A stretch of 27,033 nucleotides of DNA. Origin: a virus. A program made the position numbers and the translations under genes. The stretch lies in IMG/VR virus record IMGVR_UViG_3300031658_002733, positions 1 through 27,033 of that record, one strand, 5' to 3'. Below the pieces are notes generated by a model. The model saw nothing but the letters and a program-made list of their open reading frames with translations. It made no database searches and was not told the origin of the DNA. This document shows positions 6,615 through 15,833 of the stretch, piece by piece (positions within the stretch are counted from its first letter, which is position 1; each line of letters starts with the position of its first letter).

Positions 6615-8223
6615 CCAAAATGATATTGAAGAAGACTTAATCCAAGCCAGAAGTGTTGAGGATTACATCAATACAGTTGTTTATGGGGATGAAGATACAT
6701 ATGTACCCAGTGAATTTGCTCTGGAGTTCATAAACTTTATTAAACTGGTCAATGGAGAAAAAGGAGAGGAAAACCTTACTCCAGTTCTTCATTATAGAAT
6801 GCTTGATGAGGTTCGAGGACAACGTAAGAACATTGTTAACATGTTGTTCCGTGGCGCTGCTAAGACCACATTATTAGGAGAATATTTGTTCCTCTATCTA
6901 GGAGTATATGGATCACTTCCTGGATTTGGGGATGTACCCCTAGCTTTGTACGTGTCAGATAGTATCGAGAACGGTGTAAAGAATATGCGCAAGAATTTAG
7001 AGTATCGTTGGGAGAACTCTGAGTTTCTAAAGAAATATATTCCGTATGTTAGATTTACAGATGTGCGGTGGGAATTCAAAAACATCGACAACAATGTATT
7101 TGTAGTAAAAGGCTACGGCGCAAAAACCGGTGTGCGTGGATCCAAAGAAATGGGTGTCAGACCTGTGCTAGCAATCCTGGATGATTTGGTTTCAGACGAA
7201 GACGCCCGGTCAGCCACTGTTATTTCGTCTATTGAAGATACGGTATATAAGGCTATTGATTACGCCCTCCACCCCACTAAATCTAAAGTAATTTGGTCCG
7301 GTACTCCCTTTAACTCCAGAGACCCCCTATACAAAGCAGTAGAATCTGGGGCGTGGTACGTCAATGTGTATCCAGTATGTGAAGCGTTCCCCTGCACGCG
7401 AACGGAGTTCGCAGGTGCTTGGGAGGACAGGTTCACATACGATTACGTCAAAGGTAAGTATGACAAGGCGATGAAAGCTGGAAAGATCGACACATTCAAC
7501 CAAGAACTTATGCTTCGCATCATGTCAGACGAAGATAGATTGGTTCAAGATGGGGATATATCTTGGTACGAACGAAAAGTAGTGCTACAAAATAGAGGTA
7601 GATACAACTTCTACATTACTACGGACTTTGCAACTAGTGAGAAAACTTCTGCCGATTATAGTGTGATATCTGTATGGGCCTTCAATAACAATGGTGATTG
7701 GTTATGGGTTGACGGTGTGTGCAAAAAACAAGATATGGGTAAGAACGTGGATGATTTATTCCGCCTAGCCCAAGAGTATAAGGTACAAGGAGCAGGTGTA
7801 GAAGTCTCCGGACAACAAGGTGGCTTCATTCAATGGATCCAAAATGAAATGTTAACGCGCAACATATACTTCACACTAACGTCCGAAGGTAACAGTAACA
7901 AGCCTGGTATTAGGCCCAATACAAATAAGATGGTAAGGTTTAATACAGTAATTCCTATGTTTAAGTTAGGTAAAATGTTCTTTCCATTAGAGCGCAAAGA
8001 CAGCATCGAAATGGTAGAATGTATGAACGAATTAACCTTAGCAGCCAAGGGAGGCTTTAAGAGTAAGCACGATGATTTCATAGATACAATCTCAATGTTA
8101 TCAAGTATGGGTGCTTGGCGCCCCTCTCAAGAAGCCGCTATGAGTAAAAAAGAAGGTACTGAATTATGGGGTGCCGACGATGATCACGAAGAAATCAGTG
8201 ACTTAGACTCTTATCTAGTATAA
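6607..8223 (+). CDS. terL: Terminase large subunit (packaging ATPase and nuclease)
   Basis: This motor pumps DNA into the prohead and cuts the concatemer. The N-terminal ATPase has a modified Walker A at 82-88 (RGAAKTT) and a Walker B at 189-193 (AILDD). The C-terminal RNase H-like nuclease shows its first acidic residue at D340 (TTDFATS) and a late acidic cluster at 489-493 (DDFID). The product of 538 residues is of normal length for the family. The start at 6607 is chosen for GGAGGG and overlaps the upstream stop by 8 bases. All motifs are intact. The order TerL, adaptor, fibre, portal differs from T7, where TerL is last. Confidence 0.95.
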   Translation: MLSQNDIEEDLIQARSVEDYINTVVYGDEDTYVPSEFALEFINFIKLVNGEKGEENLTPVLHYRMLDEVRGQRKNIVNMLFRGAAKTTLLGEYLFLYLGVYGSLPGFGDVPLALYVSDSIENGVKNMRKNLEYRWENSEFLKKYIPYVRFTDVRWEFKNIDNNVFVVKGYGAKTGVRGSKEMGVRPVLAILDDLVSDEDARSATVISSIEDTVYKAIDYALHPTKSKVIWSGTPFNSRDPLYKAVESGAWYVNVYPVCEAFPCTRTEFAGAWEDRFTYDYVKGKYDKAMKAGKIDTFNQELMLRIMSDEDRLVQDGDISWYERKVVLQNRGRYNFYITTDFATSEKTSADYSVISVWAFNNNGDWLWVDGVCKKQDMGKNVDDLFRLAQEYKVQGAGVEVSGQQGGFIQWIQNEMLTRNIYFTLTSEGNSNKPGIRPNTNKMVRFNTVIPMFKLGKMFFPLERKDSIEMVECMNELTLAAKGGFKSKHDDFIDTISMLSSMGAWRPSQEAAMSKKEGTELWGADDDHEEISDLDSYLV

Positions 8224-8261
8224 GTTAGATTTGGTTAACACATTTTTACGAGGATATTACA

Positions 8262-8966
8262 ATGCTACTTTCAGAACTATTTGAACAATTGACGTATGGA
8301 GAGCTCTCCAATCTAAAAATTGGAGGCAAATCGTTAGGTGATATAGAAGCCGGCTCCTACCCAGCAATAGTATCACATGTTAATATGGGGCTGACAGCAC
8401 TTCACAAATTATTTCCACTATCATGTAAGGAAATTGTGGTGCAACAGTATGAAGATATTGGTGTGTATAAGTTACACACAGACTTTGCTGTTAATGGGAC
8501 AACTGGCTCAGAAGCAACCAAATATCTCATAGACACCGCTGCCTCTCCTTTTGAAAATACTGTTCTAATGATTGATAAAGTAGTAGATGAAAATGCTAAT
8601 ACATTATTCTTAAATGAGTTAACCGAAACTAAATCCTTATTCACTCCATCTTATAATACATTACAAGTACCAAACCCAACAACAAGTGTGTTAGGTGTTA
8701 CATACAGAGCTAAGCATGCTACCATAGAGGCAGACAATTTAGAGCCAGAAACAGTTGAGTTAGTAATTCCTGAGAGCTTGTTAGAACCGTTGTTATATTA
8801 CATAGCATCAAGAGCTTTTATGGGAACTCCTGCTATAGACGGTGTAGACCGCAGTGCGCTGTACTTTGGCCGGTATCAAGCAAGCATTGCTCGCTTTAAA
8901 GAAGAAGGCTTAATCAATAACGACACATATGAAAACAAAAGATTGGTGGACCACGGATGGGCGTAA
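8262..8966 (+). CDS. Head-tail adaptor, SU10 type
   Basis: The 234-residue product resembles the phage adaptor family named after phage SU10: MLLSELFEQLTYGELSNL at the N-terminus, a central beta part with a hairpin insertion, and a helical C-terminal half with ESLLEPLLYYIASRAFMG. Such proteins form a dodecameric ring below the portal and receive the tail, as the T7 gatekeeper does. ACGAGGATATT gives the ribosome site. Its last 10 bases overlap the fibre gene. Recognition is by overall pattern, and position after TerL is compatible. Confidence 0.75.
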   Translation: MLLSELFEQLTYGELSNLKIGGKSLGDIEAGSYPAIVSHVNMGLTALHKLFPLSCKEIVVQQYEDIGVYKLHTDFAVNGTTGSEATKYLIDTAASPFENTVLMIDKVVDENANTLFLNELTETKSLFTPSYNTLQVPNPTTSVLGVTYRAKHATIEADNLEPETVELVIPESLLEPLLYYIASRAFMGTPAIDGVDRSALYFGRYQASIARFKEEGLINNDTYENKRLVDHGWA

Positions 8967-11704
8967 CATCCAATTTAGGTGATAATACTAATGTTGGTAA
9001 TGTTGAGTTATTTATAGACACTGCCTACGATAATGTAAAAATAGTCGCCGACAATATAACGAAGCTCTTATTACTAGAGAGCCACTTTTCCGCCATAAAC
9101 GGGAACTACCTAGGCACGTCTACAAGTGAGCTTACAGTTCGACCTGACACAACAGCATTACAAGATGGGGATGGGTATTTTAATACTACCCTAAATCTCT
9201 ATTACGTTTATGTAGACGGATCTTGGTTGCATCAAACCATTTTCTACGACCAGGCCGCCTTAACAAGTGCTGTAGGAGCAGGCCCATTCAATGTCTGGGT
9301 TGCTTATGCAGAGGATGCAGCAGGAACAGGTATTTCAACAATACCTTCAGCGTCTAAGAAGTACATAGGTATTGCCAACAACAAGACAACTAATATTATT
9401 GATACCAGCAATCCTGGTGTATTCTCATGGCATTCCTTTGAGGGACCTACTGGAACAACCGGAACAGATGGCGTAGTTGGCACGAGTGCATATGTACATA
9501 TAGCATATGCCGGTTCCGCTAATGGTGCTGTCAGTTTTAATTTCACCAGCGGAGATTATTTAGGTCTATACACAGATTCTACTGCTGCTGATTCTAATGA
9601 CTATGCTGATTACAATTGGACTAGGATAAGCACTCCGGGGACTGCAGGTACCGATGGATTACCTGGCCTTATTGATATTGAGCTTCCTCTGACGCCTGTA
9701 AATGTAGTGGCTACTAAAACCGCAGCAGCAGTTAAAATAACTTGGGGAAACCCAGACTATTCAGGTCATTGGTTTACTAAGGTATATAAAAAAGAATGGA
9801 CTACATACCCTTCTTATCCTGCTTTTTCAGAAAGCTTTTTAGTTAATACAGTCCAAGGAGACTACATAGATTTAGATGTGGACTCTGATACCCGGTATTT
9901 ATATTGGCTGAGGCACGTAAATCTAAATTCTGTAGCAAGTGGTTTATATGGTAGTCTAGAGGTTACCACATTACTAAGTTATGCAGAGAACGTAGATTGG
10001 CTCACAGATGATAATTTGGATCCAAGTCTACAAACTAGAATAAATCTAATTGATTCCCATTTGGTTAACCCCTCTGATGGGGGTTTGCGCAGTGCTTTTA
10101 CAGCTTTAGATACTTCAGTCAGCGGTTTAACTACTTCTGTTGGTACAGTTACAACAGCAGGAAATACTGCCACAAGCAATATCACAAGTTTATCTGGGGC
10201 ACTAACAGCATTAACAACAGTTGTTGGTGATACAAATGCAGGGCTATACTATGAAACAGGCCTTAATACTACATCTGGTGCCGCAAACACAGCTGCAGTT
10301 GCTACTAACTTAACAAGTATTGGTGGCTTACATGCCCAGTATACTGTTAAGATCAACAACAACGGGCACCTGTCAGGTTTTGGATTAGCCAGCACCACAA
10401 GTCCATATGATGGGGCTGTTCATAGTGAGTTTGCTGTCCTAGCAGATAAGTTTCTTATTGCCACACCAGGCAACACAACAAGTGTACCTTTCTTAGTAAG
10501 CGGTGGTACTGTGTTTATGAATTCGGCATATATTGAAGATGCCGCCATTACAAATGCTAAAATTGGTAATACCATTCAATCTGCCTCATGGAACTCAAGC
10601 ACTAAGGCAGGATGGCAATTAGACAAAGCTGGGAATATTTCTGGTAAAAGCATCACAATGTATGATGCAAGTGGTAATGTATTATTATCCTCCGCATCAG
10701 GTGTTGCAGCAGATATTCTTAATGGCAGCCAGTTGTGGACAGAAATCAATGGAAGCACAAAGCCGGCAGATAACGCCACCGTCGGAGCTACTTGGGGATC
10801 AAATTTATCTGGGCAGCCATCAGATACTATCCTATTAAATGCCAATACAACATGGGCAAACGTAGCAGGAACCACTAATGCCCCGGCAAATAATGCAACA
10901 AACACAACTAATACAAACCAATTAACTGACGGCGCTGGGCTGGGCTCTTCTGCAGCATGGGCTAATGTCACAGGTATATCTAATTGGGCGTCTTTATCCC
11001 AGATTACAGTATCTAACGCTTCTACCTATATTGCTAGTGCAGCAATTGTAGATGCCCAGGTTGGAAACTTAAGCGCGGTAAAGATCACAACAGGATCCCT
11101 TTCTGCAGCACGTATAGCCGCTAATACAATTGTTGGAAATCACATAGCAGCAGGCACAATTGTTGCTGATAAAATGGCAGCTAACTCTATAACTGCAGCC
11201 AACGGCGCAATTGCTAATTTGGCGGTGGGTACTTTGAAAATAGCAAACTTTGCTGTGTCCAAACAATGGAGTGCTACTCAAGGAGTAGTTAATAGGACTC
11301 CTACTAGTGGCTCACTACAAAATATTATTGGTGTAGGCACCGGAACGACAGGAGAAGGAACAATTACACTTACTGCAGGTGTGGGCATGGAGTTCTACAC
11401 ATATGAATATGATGACTACTATGTGACGGCTTACCTCTATGCAAACAATGGGGCAACCCTCCTAAAGACCGCTAAGGTTTTCTCCTGGAACCGTCAGGAT
11501 ATTCATGATAGTAACTATGGATACTTGGTCTCCTCAGTCTTTTTGGAGCATCATATGACAAGTGCTGTATATGCTGCTTCGGCCCAATTTAGACTATATT
11601 TGAAGATCACTCAAGTAACCAGTAACTCTCATGGACAGGCATCACAGCCGTCCACTTTTAAAACTAATTGGGCATCTATTAAAGTGCTAGAACAGAAAGT
11701 GTAA
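8957..11704 (+). CDS. Large tail fibre or tail-tip protein with collagen-like and fibronectin III segments
   Basis: The 915-residue virion protein is modular. Short collagen-like Gly-x-x runs occur near residues 163-176 and about 228-240. A fibronectin type III-like domain (NVVATKTAAAVKITW) covers about 245-345. A Thr/Ala/Ser-rich stretch follows at about 385-450. From about 525 there is a region like the C-terminal part of tail-tip J proteins (NAKIGNTIQSASW, then AGWQLDKAGNISG). Repeated Trp/Asn motifs (SKP-ADNATVGATW) and a beta-helix-like run of I/V-A-A-N-T-I steps occur between 700 and 770. Together they suggest a trimeric receptor-binding fibre. It overlaps the adaptor by 10 bases and has a weak own ribosome site, so coupling is likely. 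The C-terminal 130 residues are a probable receptor-facing domain. Confidence 0.82.
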   Translation: MGVTSNLGDNTNVGNVELFIDTAYDNVKIVADNITKLLLLESHFSAINGNYLGTSTSELTVRPDTTALQDGDGYFNTTLNLYYVYVDGSWLHQTIFYDQAALTSAVGAGPFNVWVAYAEDAAGTGISTIPSASKKYIGIANNKTTNIIDTSNPGVFSWHSFEGPTGTTGTDGVVGTSAYVHIAYAGSANGAVSFNFTSGDYLGLYTDSTAADSNDYADYNWTRISTPGTAGTDGLPGLIDIELPLTPVNVVATKTAAAVKITWGNPDYSGHWFTKVYKKEWTTYPSYPAFSESFLVNTVQGDYIDLDVDSDTRYLYWLRHVNLNSVASGLYGSLEVTTLLSYAENVDWLTDDNLDPSLQTRINLIDSHLVNPSDGGLRSAFTALDTSVSGLTTSVGTVTTAGNTATSNITSLSGALTALTTVVGDTNAGLYYETGLNTTSGAANTAAVATNLTSIGGLHAQYTVKINNNGHLSGFGLASTTSPYDGAVHSEFAVLADKFLIATPGNTTSVPFLVSGGTVFMNSAYIEDAAITNAKIGNTIQSASWNSSTKAGWQLDKAGNISGKSITMYDASGNVLLSSASGVAADILNGSQLWTEINGSTKPADNATVGATWGSNLSGQPSDTILLNANTTWANVAGTTNAPANNATNTTNTNQLTDGAGLGSSAAWANVTGISNWASLSQITVSNASTYIASAAIVDAQVGNLSAVKITTGSLSAARIAANTIVGNHIAAGTIVADKMAANSITAANGAIANLAVGTLKIANFAVSKQWSATQGVVNRTPTSGSLQNIIGVGTGTTGEGTITLTAGVGMEFYTYEYDDYYVTAYLYANNGATLLKTAKVFSWNRQDIHDSNYGYLVSSVFLEHHMTSAVYAASAQFRLYLKITQVTSNSHGQASQPSTFKTNWASIKVLEQKV

Positions 11705-11708
11705 GTAA

Positions 11709-12443
11709 ATGGAATGTTTCACATATGATCTAGTTACAGGAGAAATATTAACCAACTACGACATACCCGAAGATTCTGTCCTAGGGCAACAAACAGATAC
11801 AGTGGGTGTGATTGTAGGTAATAGTGATAATGTGGTTGAATATGTAAATGTGAACACTACAGAAATAGCAACTAGAGAAGAGTTCATATTAGTTGCCACC
11901 AGCACAGACGTGCTTGTAGGAGCAACCACAACAATAGCCTTGCCGGATCCCTGCTACATAAAAAAGGATTACGGAGATGTTATTGAAGTTACAGGGGGCA
12001 CATATACATTCTCCTCTTATATTCTAGGAGTACACACAATATCATTAGTGGGTCGCTATTTTGGAGTACCTTTACACATATCAGTTAGTTCTGTGGCTAT
12101 TGACAGTGATAGGACAAACACTTTAATTAATGCTGCACATGTTATAGCCCTGGCGTCTGGGTTTACTTATGATGAAAATATTTATGACAGTGATGCTGAC
12201 TCAATTCAAATGATTACAGCAACTGCTACCATAGCAGCATTGCCTGCAGATTTTACGTGGAAAACAAAAGATAATGTGTTCGTGGCCATGAGTACTAGTG
12301 AGTTTGCAGATTTAAACGCAGCACTATTTACTCATATCACAACAAACTTTAATAAAAAGACAGCACATAAAGTTGCTTTAGCCGCTTTAACAACACTACC
12401 AGAGATAAAGGCATACGGTGTTAGCACCACAGCCTCATTCTAA
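11709..12443 (+). CDS. Tail fibre partner or assembly protein with DUF4376-like C-terminus
   Basis: The N-terminal half looks beta-rich and virion-like (FTYDLVTGEIL at the start, then a middle YFGVPLHISV). The C-terminal third has a DUF4376-like pattern: YDSDADSIQMITATATIAAL, a W-x-T-K-D-N-V-F motif, and a helix ending in HKVALAALTT. DUF4376 occurs at the C-terminus of fibre proteins and fibre chaperones, as in many siphovirus and podovirus fibre loci. It follows the fibre gene by 4 bases with only a weak ribosome site. It may help fold the fibre or be attached to it. Confidence 0.65.
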   Translation: MECFTYDLVTGEILTNYDIPEDSVLGQQTDTVGVIVGNSDNVVEYVNVNTTEIATREEFILVATSTDVLVGATTTIALPDPCYIKKDYGDVIEVTGGTYTFSSYILGVHTISLVGRYFGVPLHISVSSVAIDSDRTNTLINAAHVIALASGFTYDENIYDSDADSIQMITATATIAALPADFTWKTKDNVFVAMSTSEFADLNAALFTHITTNFNKKTAHKVALAALTTLPEIKAYGVSTTASF

Positions 12444-12455
12444 TAGGAGAGTACT

Positions 12456-13187
12456 ATGCCAGGCCTAGGTTTAGCAGCAGGAGTTACATTGGTTCTAACT
12501 ACGTTATTAGGGCTAGCTGTATATGAAGTGAGATCACAAGACAAAGAGCTAGCTGTACTAGAGATGCAGCAAGCTTTACAAACTCAAGCAATTGAGCACG
12601 CTAAGGTACTAAATACAGCGGTTGTGTCTGCACAAACAGAGGCACAAACTAAAGAGACAGCGTTAGTAACACAATTAAATTTAGCTGAAGCAGAACTATT
12701 AAGGAGATCCAGAGATGCAGAAAATCAAGCAAGTGACAAACCGATTGGTTTTGGTGATGAGTTTATTGGGGATATTATCAGGCTTGACTGCTTGTGGGCG
12801 CTTGGGAGAGCAGAGAGTGATCCTACAGCAAGAGCCGCCTGTCTTCGTGAAACCGAGTTGGCCAGTGCCTCCAGCGCGATCATTCCCGTTACCGTCATTA
12901 CCCCAGAATTTAGACAAGTCTGGGTTGAAGCCTGTGACGACTGGACCGAAATTGGAAGAAACGAATACGAACTAGAAGACTGGACAGATGAGTATGGGAA
13001 TTTTGATGATGCGATGTGTCAACAGACAGTAGTTGCATTTACACCAGAATTCTCCTATTATTTTAGAAACTTTCTCAATAACGCTGAAGCGTATACTGCA
13101 AGGCTTACAAACTTTGCTGAAGATAACAGAAGATTATTAGATGTTATTACAACACAAAGAGCTAGTACTACAACTAGTAATGAATAA
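12456..13187 (+). CDS. Inner-membrane spanin (Rz-like), long form
   Basis: Residues 6-23 form a signal-anchor helix, and the region of about 27-90 is a periplasmic coiled coil rich in Ala, Gln and Glu. This is the plan of inner-membrane spanins, which join an outer-membrane lipoprotein to fuse the membranes at the end of lysis. A lipoprotein gene is embedded in another frame (12715-12975), which confirms the call. At 243 residues it is far longer than lambda Rz; the extra 70 residues after the embedded gene contain a Trp/Asp/Glu-rich segment with Cys residues. TAGGAGAG is the ribosome site. It lies about 8 kb away from the endolysin. Confidence 0.85.
   Translation: MPGLGLAAGVTLVLTTLLGLAVYEVRSQDKELAVLEMQQALQTQAIEHAKVLNTAVVSAQTEAQTKETALVTQLNLAEAELLRRSRDAENQASDKPIGFGDEFIGDIIRLDCLWALGRAESDPTARAACLRETELASASSAIIPVTVITPEFRQVWVEACDDWTEIGRNEYELEDWTDEYGNFDDAMCQQTVVAFTPEFSYYFRNFLNNAEAYTARLTNFAEDNRRLLDVITTQRASTTTSNE
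12715..12975 (+). CDS. Outer-membrane spanin lipoprotein (Rz1-like), embedded
   Basis: The 86-residue product, read in the +1 frame inside the Rz-like gene, has a signal sequence with a lipobox LTAC ending at C27. After cleavage it leaves a short, Pro-rich chain (PPVFVKPSWPVPPARSF), the hallmark of Rz1 proteins. AAGGAG at 12701-12706, 8 bases before the ATG, gives an own ribosome site. It would be acylated and sorted to the outer membrane, then bind the coiled coil of the partner. Full nesting of the outer spanin in the inner one is as in lambda. Confidence 0.88.
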   Translation: MQKIKQVTNRLVLVMSLLGILSGLTACGRLGEQRVILQQEPPVFVKPSWPVPPARSFPLPSLPQNLDKSGLKPVTTGPKLEETNTN

Positions 13188-13201
13188 GAACTTGAATTCT
13201 A

Positions 13202-13231
13202 TTGCAAGTAAGTGTAAGTTTTGCGTAGATT
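13202..13231 (+). promoter_or_regulatory. Weak promoter candidate before the portal operon
   Basis: TTGCAA (13202-13207) and TAGATT (13226-13231) lie 18 bases apart, each matching four of six consensus bases. They fall in the 61-base gap before the portal gene. No terminator is seen upstream, so read-through from the spanins is also possible. Confidence 0.25.
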
Positions 13232-13248
13232 AAATTAGGAATATAAAG

Positions 13249-15429
13249 ATGGTTACAGAAGAATTAGCAGAAGATGTAAACTTCGATGATCCAGATCTAG
13301 AGTCTGAGACTGAAGAAGAGGCTTCTCTAACTGAGTGGAAGAACGAGCCAACTGTAGCAAATTTGAAACAAGATTTGACAGATGCTAAGCCCGATACAGA
13401 TGCTCATATAGCTAGAGTTGATGGTTGGTTAGAAAACTTAAACATCACCGGGAAAGCGAAATTAGCAGCGTCTAAAGGACGCTCTACTATTGTGCCTAAA
13501 CTTATTAGGAAACAAGCTGAGTGGCGTTATGCATCTCTGTCAGAGCCCTTCCTAAGTACGTCAGATCTATTTGATGTGGATCCTGTTACTTCAGAAGACA
13601 AGGCCTCTGCCTACCAGAATGCTCTAGTTCTCAATAACCAATTTAATACGAAGATAAAAAAGATCAAGTTCATTGATGAGTATATTCGCACAGCTGTGGA
13701 TGAGGGAACTGTTATTGTTAGAGTTGGCTGGGATTTTCAGGAAACGGTCACAGAAGTAGAACATAATGTGTATGAATACCGCCCAGTTGCTAATGAGCAA
13801 GAGATGCAACAACTACAGCAAGCTATGCAAATTATGGCGGAGGATCCAGGGCAATTTGCTATTTTCCCTGAAGATGTTAGAGAATCTGCAGAACAAAGCA
13901 CCTCACAACAACAACCTATTATAGCTACTGTTACTGGAACAGAGCTTGTAGAAGAAACACAAACTACATATAACTGTCCCACCCTAGAAGTGTGTAACTT
14001 CAGAAATATTACAATTGACCCATCCTGCCAAGGTGATTTAGAGGTTGCTAACTTCTTATCTTACAGTTTCGAGAGTAGCTTATCTGATCTGAAAAAAGAT
14101 GGGAAATATACTAACTTAGGTAAAGTAAAGGTACAAGGAGCCAGCATATTAGGAGAGCCGGACCATGACAGCCCGGATGAGTCTAACTTTAACTTCTCCG
14201 ACAAAGCCAGAAAGAAGTTTGTAGTATATGAATACTGGGGATTCTGGGATATTAATAATGATGGTGTCCTAGTGCCTATCGTAGCTGCTTGGGTTGGCAA
14301 TGAAATGATTCGTTTAGAAGAGAATCCTTTCCCTGATCAAAAAATACCTTTTGTAACTGCGCAATACCTGCCAGTACGCCGCTCTATATTTGGTGAGCCA
14401 GATGGCGAACTTTTAGAAGACAACCAAAAAGTTGTTGGTGCTGTAACGCGTGGTATGATTGATATCATGGGTCGTAGTGCTAATGGCCAAACAGGTATTC
14501 GTAAAGACGCCCTAGATGTAAGCAACAGACGTAAATTTGATGCGGGCAAAGACTATGAGTATAACGGCGGGATAGACCCACGTATTGGTTTCTATATGCA
14601 CACATACCCTGAGATTCCTCAGTCTGCACAATATATGTTAGGTGTGCAGAATGCAGAAGCCGAGTCTCTAACAGGTGTAAAAGCCTTTAGTGGCCCCAAA
14701 GGTATATCAGGAGCTGCTCTAGGAGATAATGTAGGCGGTATTAAGTCTGCAATGGACGCCGCTGCTAAGCGGGAGCTTGGTATATTGCGACGTTTGGCTC
14801 AAGGTATTAATGAGATTGGTCGTAAGATTATCAGTATGAATGCTGAATTCTTAGAAGAAGAAGAAGTTATACGCACAACAGCGAACGAGTTTGTTCCTGT
14901 GCGCAGAGATGATCTAGAAGGTAAACATGATCTTAGACTTTCTATATCCACTCCAGAAGCTGATGAAGCCAAAGCTAAAGAATTGGCATTTATGTTACAG
15001 ACTACTGGGCAGACTATGGGGCCCGCTTTCTCGCAGATCATTCTTTCTGATATAGCTAAACTGCGTAAGATGCCTGACTTAGCAAAAAGAATTGAAAACT
15101 TTGCTCCTGAACCAGACCCTCTTGCAGAGGAAAGAGCTCAGTTGGAAATAGAATTATTGAAAGCGCAAATTGCCAATGAGCATTCTAAAGCCCAAGAAAA
15201 TACAACAGACGCTGAATTGAATATGGCTAAAGTAGCTAATCTGGGCAGTGATACAGACAATAAAGACTTAGACTTTATTGAACAAGAATCCGGCACAAAG
15301 CAAGAGAGAGACTTGCAAAAACTTGACCGAGGCGCCGAGCATAACGCTAAAAAGTCTGTTCTCGATCAAGGACTAAAACAAATGGGAGAGGCAGCTAACG
15401 CTGCAAATACTAACGCAAACTCCCGCTAA
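13249..15429 (+). CDS. Portal protein
   Basis: The 726-residue product matches the portal family of large podoviruses: an acidic disordered N-terminus (about 1-40), then PKLIRKQAEWRYASLSEPFL, the DEGTVIVRVGWDF block near residue 150, a central wing with Asn/Asp-rich loops, and a long helical C-terminal barrel (about 600-726) rich in Glu, Lys and Ala. It would form the dodecameric ring through which DNA enters and leaves. AGGA about 13 bases upstream supports the start. The gene opens the head cluster (portal, small protein, scaffold, capsid). The polar C-terminal tail after residue 690 may reach into the capsid. Confidence 0.92.
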   Translation: MVTEELAEDVNFDDPDLESETEEEASLTEWKNEPTVANLKQDLTDAKPDTDAHIARVDGWLENLNITGKAKLAASKGRSTIVPKLIRKQAEWRYASLSEPFLSTSDLFDVDPVTSEDKASAYQNALVLNNQFNTKIKKIKFIDEYIRTAVDEGTVIVRVGWDFQETVTEVEHNVYEYRPVANEQEMQQLQQAMQIMAEDPGQFAIFPEDVRESAEQSTSQQQPIIATVTGTELVEETQTTYNCPTLEVCNFRNITIDPSCQGDLEVANFLSYSFESSLSDLKKDGKYTNLGKVKVQGASILGEPDHDSPDESNFNFSDKARKKFVVYEYWGFWDINNDGVLVPIVAAWVGNEMIRLEENPFPDQKIPFVTAQYLPVRRSIFGEPDGELLEDNQKVVGAVTRGMIDIMGRSANGQTGIRKDALDVSNRRKFDAGKDYEYNGGIDPRIGFYMHTYPEIPQSAQYMLGVQNAEAESLTGVKAFSGPKGISGAALGDNVGGIKSAMDAAAKRELGILRRLAQGINEIGRKIISMNAEFLEEEEVIRTTANEFVPVRRDDLEGKHDLRLSISTPEADEAKAKELAFMLQTTGQTMGPAFSQIILSDIAKLRKMPDLAKRIENFAPEPDPLAEERAQLEIELLKAQIANEHSKAQENTTDAELNMAKVANLGSDTDNKDLDFIEQESGTKQERDLQKLDRGAEHNAKKSVLDQGLKQMGEAANAANTNANSR

Positions 15430-15485
15430 CTTAAATATCTCATCTCCGCATAATGCAGAGAGAGGACACATGGAAGACCCATACT

Positions 15486-15833
15486 ATGAGTAACTCACAA
15501 ATCGAGCAAATCGAGATCAGCATTGCTGACGCTAAAAAAATGATTGCAAGAGCAGACGCACTGCAACGACTCCAAAAAAATAAAGACTTCAAGAATGTAA
15601 TTGACGAAGGCTACCTCAAAGACGAGGCGGTTCGGTTAGTACATCTGAAAGCACACCCTAATGTTACCCCAGAAATGATGGTAACAATCGACCGGGATAT
15701 TAATAGTGTTGGTTCATTAAGACAGCACTTTGCTGTTATTATGATGTTAGCTGATCGTGCTGAACAAGACATCCAAGCTAATCACGAAGCCCGTGAAGAA
15801 GTGTTGGCTGAAGATCTAGAAGGGATTCATTAA
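15486..15833 (+). CDS. Conserved small helical phage protein between portal and scaffold
   Basis: The 115-residue product is all-helical, with IEQIEISIADAKKMI, then a DALQRLQKNKDFKNVI block and DEGYLKDEAVRLVHL. This pattern recurs beside portal or scaffold genes in many tailed phages from memory, but the function is unknown; a head-assembly accessory role is likely. The start at 15486 is chosen because GGAAG lies 9 bases upstream and the family begins with the IEQIE helix. An in-frame ATG at 15453 would add 11 residues but has no ribosome site. The stop shares one base with the start of the scaffold-like gene. Confidence 0.75.
   Translation: MSNSQIEQIEISIADAKKMIARADALQRLQKNKDFKNVIDEGYLKDEAVRLVHLKAHPNVTPEMMVTIDRDINSVGSLRQHFAVIMMLADRAEQDIQANHEAREEVLAEDLEGIH

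Noticed and set aside
10576-10971. Minus-strand open frame of 131 residues in the fibre gene
   Set aside because: Shadow of repetitive Thr/Asn/Ala codons with no start signal.
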